The position numbers and the translations under genes were made by a program. Below are positions 44,331 to 56,383 of a DNA stretch of 64,000 nt, in pieces. Every line of letters starts with the position of its first letter. The stretch's first letter is position 1. The stretch is from Forficula auricularia. Lineage: Eukaryota; Arthropoda; Insecta; Dermaptera; Forficulidae. The notes beneath the pieces were generated by a model that ran no database searches, was not told the DNA's origin, and saw nothing but the letters and a program-made list of their open reading frames with translations. The stretch is taken from NCBI GenBank assembly GCA_024734495.1, contig JALMQS010000411.1, positions 1,525,725 through 1,589,724 on the forward strand, in the 5' to 3' direction.

Positions 44331-47150
44331 TATATATATATATACATATATATAATATCTATAAATAATTTATTTAAAAAACATAAAAAACCTATTATAT
44401 AAAGGGGTTAAAGGAGGGAAGAGATTAAAGAAAACGACCAATCAGTAACGGGAGGGACGTTAAAAAGTTGTCACGTGCACATTTTGAATTTTATATAATA
44501 TGAAGATTATATTCTTCATTACAGTTAACTCTGTAATTTTTTTAATGAAATAATAATAATTTTGTGAGAACTCTTATATTATGTTTGCATTATATTGTGA
44601 CCTCATCGAGATACCAAGCAAGCGTCTATAGTTACTGAGGTAACGCCATTAAATATAGTTATGCTCGTTTTTTATTTTATTTAAAATTTACGTAATTAAG
44701 AAAAAATTTTAAAAATAAAATACATTTTTTGATTGGTTTCCAATAAATTTTTTCTTGGTTATAGTCATTAGTTTTTTTTCTTTAAATAACGCTAATCATT
44801 GGAAATAAAATCACCATTTTAAACATTTTTTATTTCTTCATTCAAAAGGGGGATTGAAAAGGAGAAGAGAATATGGAATTGGAATAATTATCGGAAAAGA
44901 GGTTTTTTTCTTTAATTAGTTTTTTCCTCTTATTAAAAACAAGGACTAAAAAGATGATCAAGGACAGTCGATGGTGGAGAAGTAATCTCCGGAGTCGAAG
45001 CTCAAATTCAATGTATACATTAATTCATGTAAAATAATTGGTTTAATAATAAAATTCTTCATTCAATAATTTGTCTGAACATTTCAAAATATGTCCAATC
45101 AGATCTCTGACGTCTTGATTTTGATGACTTAAAAAAAAATTATTTGATTCCTTTAATCTCATTTTTGAAGGTATTTTTCTCGACTTTCTGAGAATATATA
45201 AGTATGAATATCAATAATAATATTGAATTAGTATTAACTGAACAAATTGAATTTTCGAGGTTCGCTTCTATCATGTGACTCATATCCTTTATTTTTCTAA
45301 AAATCCCCAAAGAGAGATCTATCTATGTTTATGTTTTAACGAAAGTAAATCCTATTTGAAATGTTCTGTGTCAACTTCTCGAGTAAAGAATTGTATATAA
45401 GATTGTACCTACCTCAAATCTCAAATAACGATTATGTCGATGAGTCTGATCCGTACAGAATCTGTTCCATTATTACAATATCTATCCAATTATATTAATT
45501 AGCAAATTAATTCTCAGTCAATTTCTGGAAGAATTCCAACAAAGAGAAAAGAGAAACGTGAATTAGGAAAGTAAAATAAAAAAAAATGTAGGAAGTATTT
45601 TTTTATTGCTGTTTTGGTACAAAAAGAACAAATTACCAGAAAAAAGAAGCAGTCAGTTACGGGGTAGCAAGCAGCGGGTTCTTGATTGATCGCTACTTGT
45701 AGAGTAGCCAACAAATCTCCTTCCCCAATACGCCTTCAATCACTTCCGACCACTTTTCTTCCATTGGGTCATCAACGAGAATATTGTATCGAGCTTGGCT
45801 GACTTGCTTCTAATTCTGATTGACAGCTTTTTCGAAATAGAGGGTTTTGAAAAATTCAGTCACATATTTTGAGAGGAGAGACTGTTTTTAAAAATAAGAA
45901 AATGTGTTCATCCAGAAGCCTCAACCATCTTAAATCATAATAATTAAAATTTAGTGTTTAATTATTTATATAAAATATTTTTGTTGAAATGGGAGAAAAA
46001 TATTTTTCAACTATGATTTTTTCTCTTTGTGTGTTTGAATTTGGATACCCACGATAGCCCAAGAACGGAAAGTCAAAAAGTTTTTTATATTGATTAGATT
46101 TTGGAATATCTCGTAAAAATTGGAATATTATTTTTTAAATTATTCTATTGAGATTTTAAGAGGATGTAATAGTATAACCATAGATGAATCAATTTATATT
46201 TAAATTTATTAATAATTACTAGGACAGCTCTAGAATACCGAGTCTTGAAAAAGTTTTCACTTTTTTATTATTTAATGTGCGAGTGAGCGATTCTTTCATT
46301 AGAATCTGATCGATGAAATTAATTAGAAATAGCGCAGATAATAATGACCTCTCTTTCTTAAGAGCTAAGAAGGCATTGGCAAGGTTGCCTAATACAAGTT
46401 CAAACCTGTTTCAGACTATCAGAGATGAATTTCTTAATTTCTATTATTCTAGGAATGGCCTTTTGCGCTCGCGCCAAAACGATACTCGTTATAGAGTAAG
46501 AAAATATTCAATTACCTTCTGTAAAATCCCACAAGAATGTACAAAAGCAATTACTTGTTGGAGATTTAACTAGCAAGCGTAGCTAGTCTTAAGAAAGTTT
46601 TTACTTTTTCTTCTATTTCTTTGTATTTTTAATCGCGTCGAGAAATCCACTAAAATTTAGTTCACAATTAACTTTAATTTAATAATTTTTTCCAAAAAAC
46701 CGAGCAAAAATGACAAACCGGTCCGGGCACCTGAATCATACCTTCAAACCGGGATAGTTCCGGTCAAACCGAGAAGTATGGTAAAGCCTAATTATAATCC
46801 CGAATGAAAAAAGTCGTTATTTTTTGCTTGGTATTTTTGAAATATCTATATAAAAAACGGCTGAAACTTTTTAGATAAAAAAATTGAGCGAATTCACGGT
46901 GCTTTGGTCTTTAATAAAACCCTATAAAAATTTATATTATTAATTAATTTATAAAAATTTATGTTAGTGAGTGCGTATGTTACCAATTTTTTCGTACACT
47001 CTAGCTCAAATGAACATATCAATACGAAATGTTATGTTGAAATATTTTTATTGAGATTAAGAACTAATTAGATTTTGGTTGAAATGGGACCAAATATTAG
47101 GATGGACACTTCGATTTGGTCCAAATTTCGCACAGTTGGTCTTTAATGCC
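44331..47150. other. AT-rich stretch, no recognised gene
   Basis: An 86-codon plus frame at 46313-46573 contains LRAKKALARLPNTSSNLFQT but no family I recognise, and could be transposon debris. 45640-45860 is GC-richer. Nothing else is supported. Confidence 0.4.
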
Positions 47151-47289
47151 TTAGAGAACTATAAAGATAAGAGTAAATAAATATTATATTTAATATTTAT
47201 TTACTATGAGTTAAGGATTCTAGGTCACTTATTTCACATTAAAATTAAAAAATTGAAAGATATAATTTTTTTCTTTTTCTATATATATA

Positions 47290-47314
47290 TTTCGGGCTAT
47301 CAACCCATCTTCAG
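47290..47314 (-). ncRNA. Hammerhead ribozyme-like motif, left arm
   Basis: Minus strand: CTGAAGA, T, GGG-loop-CCC helix II with a possible T-G extension, GAAATATATAT. Mirror image of 47357-47385, so the two transcripts would also anneal with each other. Confidence 0.5.
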
Positions 47315-47356
47315 GAAGTACAGAAAGTAACTCAGTTCACTTACTTTCTGTACTTC

Positions 47357-47385
47357 CTGAAGATGGGTTGATAGCCCGAAATATA
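47357..47385 (+). ncRNA. Hammerhead ribozyme-like motif, right arm
   Basis: CTGAAGATGGGTTGATAGCC then CGAAATATAT: core strand, short helix II and GAAA present. Upstream GTACTTC can pair only with the opposite arm. Confidence 0.5.
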
Positions 47386-47649
47386 TATATTGAAAAAGAA
47401 AAAAATTTTATATCTTTTAATTTTTTAATTTTAATGTGAAATAAGTGACCTAGAATCCTTAACTCATAGTAAATCAATATTAAATATAATATTTATTTAC
47501 TCTTATCTTTTATTAAAGATGTTTCACCTTGCACCAACACCACAATCTCTACTAATTATTAGAGAACTATCACCTGAAATGGCCGGGAGAAGGGGTATGG
47601 TAAAGTTATTAGATGGCCACATTACATATTTTAAATGATACATGAAAAG

Positions 47650-47800
47650 TTTAGGTTCTAGCGTAACCAAATGGTCCGGATTGCTAATTTTGGCACTCGA
47701 GGAAGTAAAAAACAACCCTTCTGACATATAATTGAAAATATTCCATTCCATTTTGGATCTACTAAATGACAACAGCAAGATTTTCTTAGAAATAATTTAT
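47650..47800 (+). mobile_element. SINE family A, 3' part
   Basis: GTAACCAAATGGTCCGGATT, TTTTGGCACTCGAGGAAGTA, ACAACCCTTCTGACATATAA and ATTCCATTCCATTTTGGATC; the tail of family A in its clearest form. Confidence 0.65.
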
Positions 47801-49380
47801 ATTTTAAAATTAATCAAGAATATTGAATTAATCCAAAATTAATTAAATTAAAAAATAAATGTTTTAAGCCCTGGACCGTATCGAATCTTTAAAATGTTTT
47901 CCCATTTTGCTTCGATTCTCGAGCTCAATTCACTCAGCTCGTTATACTTTTTTCTTTGAGGGGGAGAGAGGGGCAGAATTATCTTTTTTAGCTCTTAAGC
48001 ATACAATCTTCTGATCTGGCTTTGTCTGAGGGTCACCCCCACCCCCAAGAAAAAGTCTGGCTTATCATAATGCTTAAGTTTTGGTACTTTCAACATGCCA
48101 AGGTAGTTGACATAAAATATATATTTAATATACATATAGCTAAATGTGTGGCTATGTGGATGTGTTATTATTAATGGCAAATGGGAAATAATCCCTTTTC
48201 ATGAATAGAAATTGAACGGATTCAAATCGCTCGGTCGAGAGATTCACAGAGGAGTGATTATTTTCTAACTACACCTCAGGGAGAATTTCAAATAAATCCA
48301 ATACATTCTGGATTTAGGTTACGTTTTTTTTATTTTATTTTTTTAAACACCCCTATCTTATCTCTGCCCTGTCACACATTCAGACTAATATTCTCTTGTT
48401 GGGATACATAGGTATTAATAATATTCATACTATAAGCGATATAGAAACATAAAAATATTCCAAATAAACATAATTTTTACTTAATGAATAAGCTAATGTG
48501 GCCGTCCACATAACTTTACCATACACCTGTCCCTTATTTTATATTTAATAAAATTATTCATAATTATTTACGAAAGGACCTCCCTCTGAATTTTGGTCTG
48601 ATTAGCAATTATCCATATTTTGTTTTAAATATGAGACTCTTCTAGGGTAAATTTTTATTATTATTATTTTTTTTAATTTTATAATTTTAATTATTTATGA
48701 CCACCTCTCCTTTAAGTTACTATCAATTTCACATTGAGAGTCATTTCCCTAAGGTCGTGGGGTCGTTGAATGCATATGCAAAAATCGATCAGAGTCTAGG
48801 ATTTATATTGATAGTTCTATTTTTTAAACCCCCCCCTTCCCATTTTGGTCCCCTAAAGAAATAATTACTCTCTTTTTTATTAAAGGACCCTTTTATAGTA
48901 AATACCATTTAACTTGTTTTGTTTTTAATTTGAAAATTTTATAATATTATTTTATAAGACCAAATCAATTTACATCCTTCTTCCCATTCGAAAATTTTTT
49001 TTACCACATCCTTGAATTAAATAATAATATTATGTTCAAAAGATGATAGAATATGGTTTATATCAAGGAACAAATTTTATAGTCTATTACAAAAAATATA
49101 CTCTCTTAATTGTTTTGTTTGATGTCAAAACAATTGTAAATTAAATTTTGTGTACGCCTGACCACGGCAGCCTGCGCAGACTTGCAGCGAAACTTGTCAC
49201 TACTTGCAGACTAAGGCGAAAGCCAGCTGACGTATCGGCGTGCTTGTAATCGCTTGCTATTTTGTTAGTAAACGCAATGTTTTAAATTAGTCAACATGTC
49301 GCAGTTACAGTATCGTTTTAATAGGGGTCGTGAAACACCAAATAACGGGTTCAAAACTTCCCTCTAATGGACAAGTTCTG
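47801..49380. other. Mostly unannotated; small repeat end and GC patch
   Basis: 48485-48545 carries AATAAGCTAATGTGGCCGTC and ACTTTACCATACACC, a decayed copy of the left end at 14531-14582. 49150-49245 is a GC-richer patch without known features. Confidence 0.4.
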
Positions 49381-49385
49381 GCAGT

Positions 49386-49488
49386 AATATATATAAATTT
49401 AAAAAATAAAAATCTTTTATAAAAAAGAATCCAGAACACCTTTGTTGAATTGTTTTTTATAAAAGATTTGTATTTTTTAAATTTATAT
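49386..49488. repeat. Small hairpin, ~38-bp arms
   Basis: TATATAAATTTAAAAAATAA at 49386 pairs with the reverse complement ending near 49488; loop of about 25 nt. AT-rich, origin unknown. Confidence 0.6.
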
Positions 49489-49527
49489 AAACCATCAATA
49501 AAATGTTTTTCTTTTCTATATATATAT

Positions 49528-50148
49528 ATTAGACTGGTCGTTAAAAATTGAATTTTTCCGACGTCCCTTAAAAAGCTTCCTTTTGATGAAAAAACCCGAG
49601 GTATTTTTTTTTTATTAAAAACATCACGAGCACGCAAGATGATCTAAGTTCATTTTTTGGTAAAAACATGTTTTTTGGAAATTTCTCATTAAATATGCAA
49701 TAACAATAATTGTTTGATAATTGGATATTATTAACAATGTTACATTATTATCATAATTATTTTCATCAATAAATTTGAACTAATTTCCCAAGTAAATTTC
49801 CTATCGGTAAGCTAGTTAGTAGGTTAATGTACAATCATTATCTATATTTATTAAATTACAGACGCTTTCATACCTCTAGTTTCTATAAAAAATATGGAGG
49901 AAATTTCTCTTACTATACTGTACTATACAAATCATTGACTATAAAGTGTTGTTACTATCCTTTATGTTTTTTCAAGTTCTGTTAATAATCATTTTTTATA
50001 TTTATTTGTGTACCAAAAAATGAACTTAGATCGTCTTGCAACACGTGTTGTTTTTAATAAAAAAAAATTTTACCTCGCGTTTTTTCATCAAAAGGAAGCT
50101 TTTTAAGGTGTGTCGGAAAAAAAATTAATTTTTAACGACCAGACTAAT
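49528..50148. mobile_element. ~620-bp MITE with ~140-bp inverted ends
   Basis: ATTAGACTGGTCGTTAAAAA at the left end and its exact complement at the right end. The inverted arms extend to about 49665 and from about 50010 (AACTTAGATC-TCTTGC). It is flanked by TA-rich sequence compatible with a TA target. The 110-codon minus frame across the left arm is not a gene. Confidence 0.8.
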
Positions 50149-50179
50149 ATATATATCAAATTTTCTAAAAAAACAAAAC

Positions 50180-50212
50180 AACAAGGGTGTCCTCTTGCTT
50201 GATGAAAATAAT
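50180..50212 (-). repeat. PLE tail fragment
   Basis: Minus strand ATCAAGCAAGAGGACACCC, a variant of the tail block at 44074 and 35859. Confidence 0.5.
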
Positions 50213-50628
50213 TATTATTTAATGATGCTTCTCTCGGTGTGAAAATATATTCAAATTAATCATATTTTTTCGTTAAACCACGCGTGTGGTCCAACCCATA
50301 AACTTTGAATTCATCAATTTGATCAAGGCTTTAATGTTTGTAATAAAAAATTACTCGAACATAGAGTAATAATTATTATTTTGAATAAGGTAATTAATTA
50401 AAATCTATCAAAAAAGTATGTGGTGTATTATAATAAATGATCGATACTTGATTAAAATATATTCACAAAAGGAAATGAAATTTTTTTTATAAAAAGTCCA
50501 CCGATAGGGTCATCCACCCCTCTCTTTCCCTCGGTTTCTTATCAGCTAAGAAGCTTCAAGGGAACAAAGACAAGTCCTGACATCTTTTACCCGATCCGAA
50601 ATTATTTTCAATTTCTTTTATTCTAAAA

Positions 50629-52026
50629 CACTATCGACCCATAGCAATCACTTCTGTCTTATCCAAAATCATGGAAAAGGCCATCAACGAGCAAGTTCTA
50701 CGACACTTAGAGTCAAATAAATTTATCCACGATGGGCAATAAGGCTTCAGGCAATCGCGGTCGACTGGTGACATCCTAGCATATGTAACTCATATCTGGA
50801 ACAAACCCCTGGAGGCCGGGAATGAGACCCTCGCGGTATCTTTAGACATTTCAAAAGCCTTCGATATGGTTTGGCACAAAAATCTTCTTGCCAAATTGAC
50901 CTCCGTCGGCCTTGCGGCGAAACTCTGTAAGTTGCTCCAAAGTTTTCTTTCAGACCGTAGTATTAAGGTTGTCATTGATGGAATATCATCTTCCCCTTTC
51001 CACACCAACGCTGGAGTTCCTCAGGGATCGGTTATCTCCCCTACGCTTTTTCTTATCTATATCAACGACCTCCTAAACTTGCCCTCCAATCCGGTACATT
51101 GTTACGCAGATGACAGCACCCTACATAACGCCCCTGCATCGCATGAAAACCGTGCAGACATTGCCTCCTCAATTAATTTAGACTTATGCAAACTTAAAAT
51201 CTGGGGATCCCAAAACTTAATTAACTTCAATGCAGGGAAAACTCAGTGTTGCCTTATTTCTAGGCGCGTCGACAGAAACCTTCCAAACATATATCATTCG
51301 ACTCAAACTCACTAGAATTCAGGGATAAAATTTCAATGCTAGGCGTAACTCCAGGGTCTGACCTTTCTTGGAATAACCATATCTCTACCACTGCTAAAGC
51401 TGCAGCGCGCAAGCTTGGTCTCCTATTTAGGTCTAGACGCTGTTATACTCCCAGTCAACTTCTTATACTGTATAAGGCTCAAATTCGTCCCTGTCTCGAA
51501 TATGGCTCTCATCTGTGGAGGGGAGCCTCCAAGCATTCTCTTGCTACACTGGATGCAATTCAGAAGCGAGCAATTAAACTAATAGGAGACCCGGCTCTAA
51601 CCAACTCACTCGACTCCCTGGCTCATCGAAGAACCGTTTCTGCCCTTTCCTTGTACTACAGATACTATCACGGTGTCTGTTCAGTCGAGCTGAAATCAAT
51701 TATCCCCCCTAATGCCCTCTTTGCGAGAAACACGCGGTTTTCAAACGCTCAGCACCCCTTCGCTGTCAAATTGGTTAAAAGTCGAACAAGCGCTTTCGCC
51801 AACTCTTTTGTCCCTATGACCTCCAGAGACTGGAACTCGCTCCCTGCCACCATCTTTCCCGCGACTTATAACCTTCAGCTATTTTAGACCCGTATCCACA
51901 GATACCTTCGACCCCCGCCCAACCCATAAAATTATTTCTTCTCTTCACGATGGAGGGGCTAACCCTGGCCTTTAGGGGTTGCGCCTTTTTGGTGTAACTC
52001 CTTCTCTCATCATTATCATAAAAAAA
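50629..52026 (+). pseudogene. LINE reverse transcriptase (jockey/CR1 group), 5'-truncated
   Basis: The most complete RT here. In order: YRPIAITSVLSKIMEKAI, GFRQSRSTGDILAY, VSLDISKAFDMVWHKN, AGVPQGSVISPTLF (51010-51054), CYADDSTLH with the catalytic YADD at 51103-51114, INFNAGKTQCCLISRR, then LGV...DLSWNNHI, IRPCLEYGSHLWRGAS, LDAIQKRAIKLI, LAHRRTVSALSLYYRYYHG and TSRDWNSLPATIFP. It is inactive as it stands: an in-frame TAA at 50740-50742 before GFRQ, a frameshift near 51310, and a stop at the LQLF end (51884-51889). The 5' end lacks the endonuclease and first RT motifs, as usual for truncated insertions. 3' UTR GCCTTTTTGGTGTAACTCC ends in a short A-run. Confidence 0.93.
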
Positions 52027-52090
52027 TCTATGTAGGTCTAAATTATTATTATTATTCTCTTGAACTAGAAATTCTTCATTTTATAGAATA

Positions 52091-52593
52091 CACTACGGTG
52101 CAAAAAAATCGAGCCACCAATAAAAACTTTATTAAATAAGAAATTATTTTTAAAATTGCTACAGATAACCAAATATTTTGTTCTATTAACTCTTAAACTA
52201 ACATATTCAATAAATATGGGTGATAATTTTTGAATTTCATAGTAAAAAATAAGTAAAATTAAATTAAAATATACAATTACAAATTATCCTACTTTCTCAA
52301 TATCACTTTAAATTTAAATAAAGTTTTAATAAAAGATCAAATTCCATTTGAAATATCAAAAAAATGAATAATTTTGAATTAAGCACCATTGATAGAAAGA
52401 TAAAATATACAAAATGGATATTTCTGAATTTCAAGTAGTTCAAATTGTGTGCCTAATTAATCAAGGGCTATCAAACAACAAGTGGCAATTACACTTTCAA
52501 TAAGCCGTTTTTCAGTAAATCTATGGTTACTTGTAAAAAAATTAAAAATGATTTACTATTTAATAAAGTTTCGTTTTTTTTTGCACCGTAGAG
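52091..52593. mobile_element. Tc1/mariner-like MITE, 503 bp, TA TSD
   Basis: CACTACGGTGCAAAAAAA at the left end and, reverse-complemented, CTCTACGGTGCAAAAAAA at the right end; TA at 52089-52090 and 52594-52595. The inverted ends continue through AACTTTATTAAATA. No transposase frame. Confidence 0.85.
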
Positions 52594-52767
52594 TATAAGG
52601 TGAATCAAAAAGTCTCTCCTACAAGGAGCGAATTTCAATTAAAAATGCATTTAGAATTATTTATTATCTTTTTTTTAACATTGTATGATATTTAATTAAT
52701 TTTATTAAAAATAATAAATTATTTAGGAAAAAATTATCACACACTTCTATACTATCGTGGTTTAAAA

Positions 52768-53169
52768 CAGTGGTTCTTAACCTTTTTAAGTCGCGACCCA
52801 ACTGGGGGAAATATGTTTATGTTGCGACCTCGCAACCCAAAAAAAGACACAATTTTTTAATTACTTGCCTTTTTTAGATCACACTTAAGCAATTTTTTAT
52901 AATGTTTACCTTTTTTTAACACACATATAAAAATTGTTTTAACAATTATGATAAACAAAAGTACTTTTCGATCCAAGAAAAATTTAATAAAAAAAAGCTA
53001 TTTTTATGATTTTTACTTTTAATTGTAGTGAACAAATTAAAATATATTTTTAAACTTATTGAAAATATAATAGATGAGAGTAAAATATTTGCTTAACGAC
53101 TCTGCACGACCCAATGAATATACTTCACGACTCAATTTCGACCTCCGATCCATAGGTTAAGAATCACTG
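52768..53169. mobile_element. hAT-like MITE, 402 bp, 8-bp TSD
   Basis: CAGTGGTTCTTAACCTTTTT and, from the right end, CAGTGATTCTTAACCTATGG. GTTTAAAA is duplicated at 52760-52767 and 53170-53177. Interior AT-rich, with GCGACCC words near both ends. Confidence 0.9.
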
Positions 53170-53672
53170 GTTTAAAATACTAAAAAATAAAGTCAAAAAC
53201 AATTTTATTATCAAATAAATTTCTAATTATTTTTAAGGATTCAAGTTTAAACTAAACTATGAATATCTCAAACATTACAAATAATAGATAGATTATTATA
53301 GTAGGGATCTATGATCTCCAGAGCCTGGAATTCCTTCTTGGTGTAATTCCATATCACATCAATAACTTAAAAAACTCGATGTCATCAGAAATAGTTACTT
53401 TAAAAATATAATGCGGAATATATATTCCTCCATTTTTATAGATAGGTCAATGTTAAAAATCGAATTGTTATAAAGGAAATTGTTAAAGGTTATGTCTTCG
53501 GAACCTCTAGTACCAAATGAATGGGAAGAACAACCGCCATTTTCTGAAAGTCTAATCAACACGTGACTGTATTTTTAAAAACTAAAAAATTTAATTTTAA
53601 TATTGAATTGAAGGGATGATATTTATTCGAGATATCTAAAATTAATTGTTCAATGTAATTTAACCTCCAATG

Positions 53673-54698
53673 CAGTGGTTCTCAAACTTTATACAAAATG
53701 CTAATTAATAGTATACAGGGTGGTTAGAAAAAGGGTTCTAAGACTTGAGGGCGTGATTACCAACATAAAAATTAGATGAAATTTCATTAAACATAGGTCC
53801 AAAAACGCTTCGTTATCTGTCTGGCCGCCATTTTTTTTTTTTTTTTTTTTTAAGAAAAACGTCTATCTTAAGAACGATCTAGATATATATATGAAATTTG
53901 GTAAACATGTACTTGACTACATTATCTACTACTTAAAAAAGTAGCTAAATTTTATCTTGAAAATTTTCAAAAAGGTGGCCATTTCAAATTTTTAATTGTG
54001 AATAACTTTTGAATCTTGTATTTTATTAAAATTAGTATTATTAGATAAAATGTTTTACCATTTTTAATATGAACAAAATGACACTTTATTTTTCAAGATC
54101 CGATAAAAAATAACGAAGTTATGAGAGAATTTGTAGGAAAATAGGAGGAAATGATGTCGCAATTCTCAAAATTCAAGTCTAAGAAAGCCAGTAATGGTGC
54201 TTACACAAATTTCGTCAAAACGGCGTTATTTTTTATCGGATCTTGAAAAATAAGATGCCATTTTGTTCAGAATAAAAAGGGTAACCTTGTATTTAATATA
54301 CTAATATAATAAAATGCTAGATTAAAAAGTTATTCACAATTAAAAATTTTAAATGGACGCCATTTTGAAAATTTTCAAGATAAAATTTAGGTTCTTTTTG
54401 AAATAATAGATAATTTAGTTAAGTACATGTCTACCAAATTTCATAAAGATATCTAGATCCATTCTCAAGATAGATGTTTTTCTTAAAAAAAAAAATGGCG
54501 GCCAGACAGAATGTTTATTGGAACTTTTCATCTAATTTTGATGTGGGGAATCACGGCCTGAAGTCTTGGAACCGTTTTTCGAAATACCTGTATATAAATA
54601 AAAAATCATTTTAATAAAAACCAAAACATATCTATCTGGGATTTCGTAGGGTGCACCTAAGAATATCATCGGGCACACCCGTTCTCAAAGAACCACTG
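53673..54698. mobile_element. hAT-like element carrying a nested foldback
   Basis: Ends CAGTGGTTCTCAAACTTT and (complement of right end) CAGTGGTTCTTTGAGAAC. The flanking 8-mers CTCCAATG and ATTTAATG agree only partly, so the TSD is eroded or misplaced. Most of its length is the foldback at 53716-54590. Confidence 0.55.
53716..54590. mobile_element. Foldback MITE with ~380-bp arms, TATA target
   Basis: CAGGGTGGTTAGAAAAAGGG leads a left arm that returns inverted up to CGAAATACCTG at 54590. Matching landmarks are TCTGTCTGGCCGCCATTTTT with AAAAATGGCGGCCAGACAGA, and TTTTTCAAGATCCGATAAAA with its complement at about 54230. TATA lies at both boundaries (53712-53715, 54591-54594). A transcript would form a very long hairpin. 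Confidence 0.85.
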
Positions 54699-54860
54699 AT
54701 TTAATGGCATCCAATTGGGGCACTCGTTAACAGAAATTTAAAAAAATAAACATATTCTTAAATAAGTTCATATAACATTTCTTAAAATGAGCTCCCAACA
54801 ATGTCAATTATTTTACACTCATTGTGAATCACCTTGTGTATATAATTATATAGATACCTG

Positions 54861-55650
54861 GAGGCACCGAGCGATGCTCGGTAACTTCTTCCTTCAGTTA
54901 AAACCTTTATTTTAATATTATTTTTAATTTAAAATTCTGATAAAAAGGTCGATTTTTATTTGAGAGCCGTTTTCAAATTAAAAAAATACAAATATATATA
55001 GTATTCGCCCACTGTACCCCCCTCACCCCCGAAACCTCGCCCTACCCCCGGATCCCCCACCACTGCACCCCACCTCCTGCACCTGTTTTGATTCAACCAT
55101 ATGATTCATTTTTATTCATCCAATTGTTAATAAATAAAACCTATCAAAATGTGTTGTTTTTTCAGAAAATTGAGACCTGCTTATGCGAAATATATTTTTA
55201 AATAAATTCTTGATTATTTTTTATTTTATTAAATAAATAAAATTCTTTATAAAAACAATTATAAACGTTTATTAATATTTCTAACGCTTAGGTTGAACAA
55301 AATATGTTTTAAACCACAATCACAATACTTCTTCAAGGCCTTTGAGAATAAAGGATTTACCCGACCCATTGTCTGCCTGAGCACAAAAGGAAAAGGAAAC
55401 CTTTTTTTAAACCCTAAGAATGGGATTTGTCTACCTGAGAATAATTAATTTGATTACGAAAAAAGCCATCAAAAACAATTTTCTCGAAGATGAGACCGTG
55501 ACAGATCGAATTGTCACCCCAAAAACCCCTAACTCGTGAATTTCATCAAAATCGGTAGAGTCGTTTTCAAAATAGAACCAAGATACAAACAAATATATAT
55601 ACAAACAAATAAATATACAATTTTTGCTCGTTTAATAAGAGTAGATAGAT
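54861..55650 (+). mobile_element. LINE-like element, probably RTE 3' region
   Basis: Begins near CACCGAGCGATGCTCGGTAA (a small palindrome) and ends CATCAAAATCGGTAGAGTCG, TTTTCAAAATAGAACCAAG, then TTTTTGCTCGTTTAATAAGA. The tail equals the one at 16110-16260. A C-rich segment (55015-55085) lies inside. No intact frame. Confidence 0.5.
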
Positions 55651-56325
55651 ATACCTACATAAATAGGTGTGAGAGGAGGGGATAGAGTTTAACCTAAACT
55701 TCCACTGTTCCACCCTGCGCACATCACCAACTGCCCTTTAATCAATTCCGAAATCTAACTTTTGACAGATGATGGATGGCGGTTCGTCATCGGAGTGACG
55801 TTGCCAGTGGTTGAGGGTTGCTGGAGCGAGAACTACCAAGACGTCTATCGGATATTTACAACGGGGGAGGATTTGAAACCATTGAAAGATGATCACAGAT
55901 ATCGGCGAAGAAAAAATCCAAACAGATAGTGAGTGATCTAAAAAAAAAACTCCGAGAGATGGCTTCTATCTTGTTCCAGCATCCAAACATTAGGCCACTA
56001 ACCTTACACGAGATAAAATTTCTAAGAGTAGGTAGTTGAAAAAAAAACAATGATTTTTTTTTTTTACTTTCAATTAATCTAGAAAGAAGAAGCAATGGAA
56101 TGGTTTTAAAAATTTTAATTATCATCGGAAATACCCGTTTTGAGGTTCCTTGAATCCACTAAAAGCTTAGTCTGTGCAGTCTCAGCAGTGAAATTCGACC
56201 GTCTCCAAAACAAAATTTCAATATAAGAGCTCAAATTGCCGATTGAAGCCGACTTTGAATTTCAAAAGAAATCTTTATTTTTCTTATAAATATTATTTAT
56301 ATTTATTTATTTATATTCATCATTC
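55651..56325. other. No recognised feature
   Basis: Mixed composition; the 89-codon minus frame at 55856-56125 has no motif. Confidence 0.4.
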
Positions 56326-56383
56326 ATCACAGAAGGTTGTCAGTGTCATCTACTAGATCCAAAATGAAATGGATTATTTTTAA

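Larger units (their letters stand above)
47163..47558 (+). mobile_element. Complete palindromic element with two head-to-head hammerheads, 12-bp TSD
   Basis: TTAGAGAACTAT is duplicated perfectly at 47151-47162 and 47559-47570. The 396-bp insert consists of two ~173-bp arms (to about 47333 and from 47341) that are near-perfect reverse complements around a 7-8 nt spacer, then the non-palindromic 3' block ATGTTTCACCTTGCACCAAC (from 47519) and CACAATCTCTACTA. Each arm holds a hammerhead-like motif: minus at 47290-47314, plus at 47357-47385. No frame. The family includes 9918-10164 (hammerheads lost) and more distantly 20273-20462 and 59110-59351. TSD length and 3' block suggest target-primed reverse transcription, plausibly by a Penelope-like RT. 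Confidence 0.85.
52596..54841. mobile_element. Possible outer TIR element hosting nested insertions
   Basis: Left AAGGTGAATCAAAAAGTC and right (complement of 54815-54841) TATACACAAGGTGATTCACA look like imperfect inverted ends. Inside lie the hAT MITE at 52768, a LINE scrap at 53306-53345 (ATGATCTCCAGAGCCTGGAA), and the hAT/foldback nest at 53673. A tentative reconstruction. Confidence 0.35.

Noticed and set aside
46313..46573. 86-codon frame considered as a LINE fragment
   Set aside because: No motif from the RT or C-terminal domain could be matched; left as unrecognised.
50790..51008. Antisense 72-codon frame
   Set aside because: Shadow of the LINE RT domain on the opposite strand.
55490..55530. 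CGAAGATGAGACC followed by GATCGAATTGTC as another hammerhead
   Set aside because: No GAAA and no helix II; chance resemblance.
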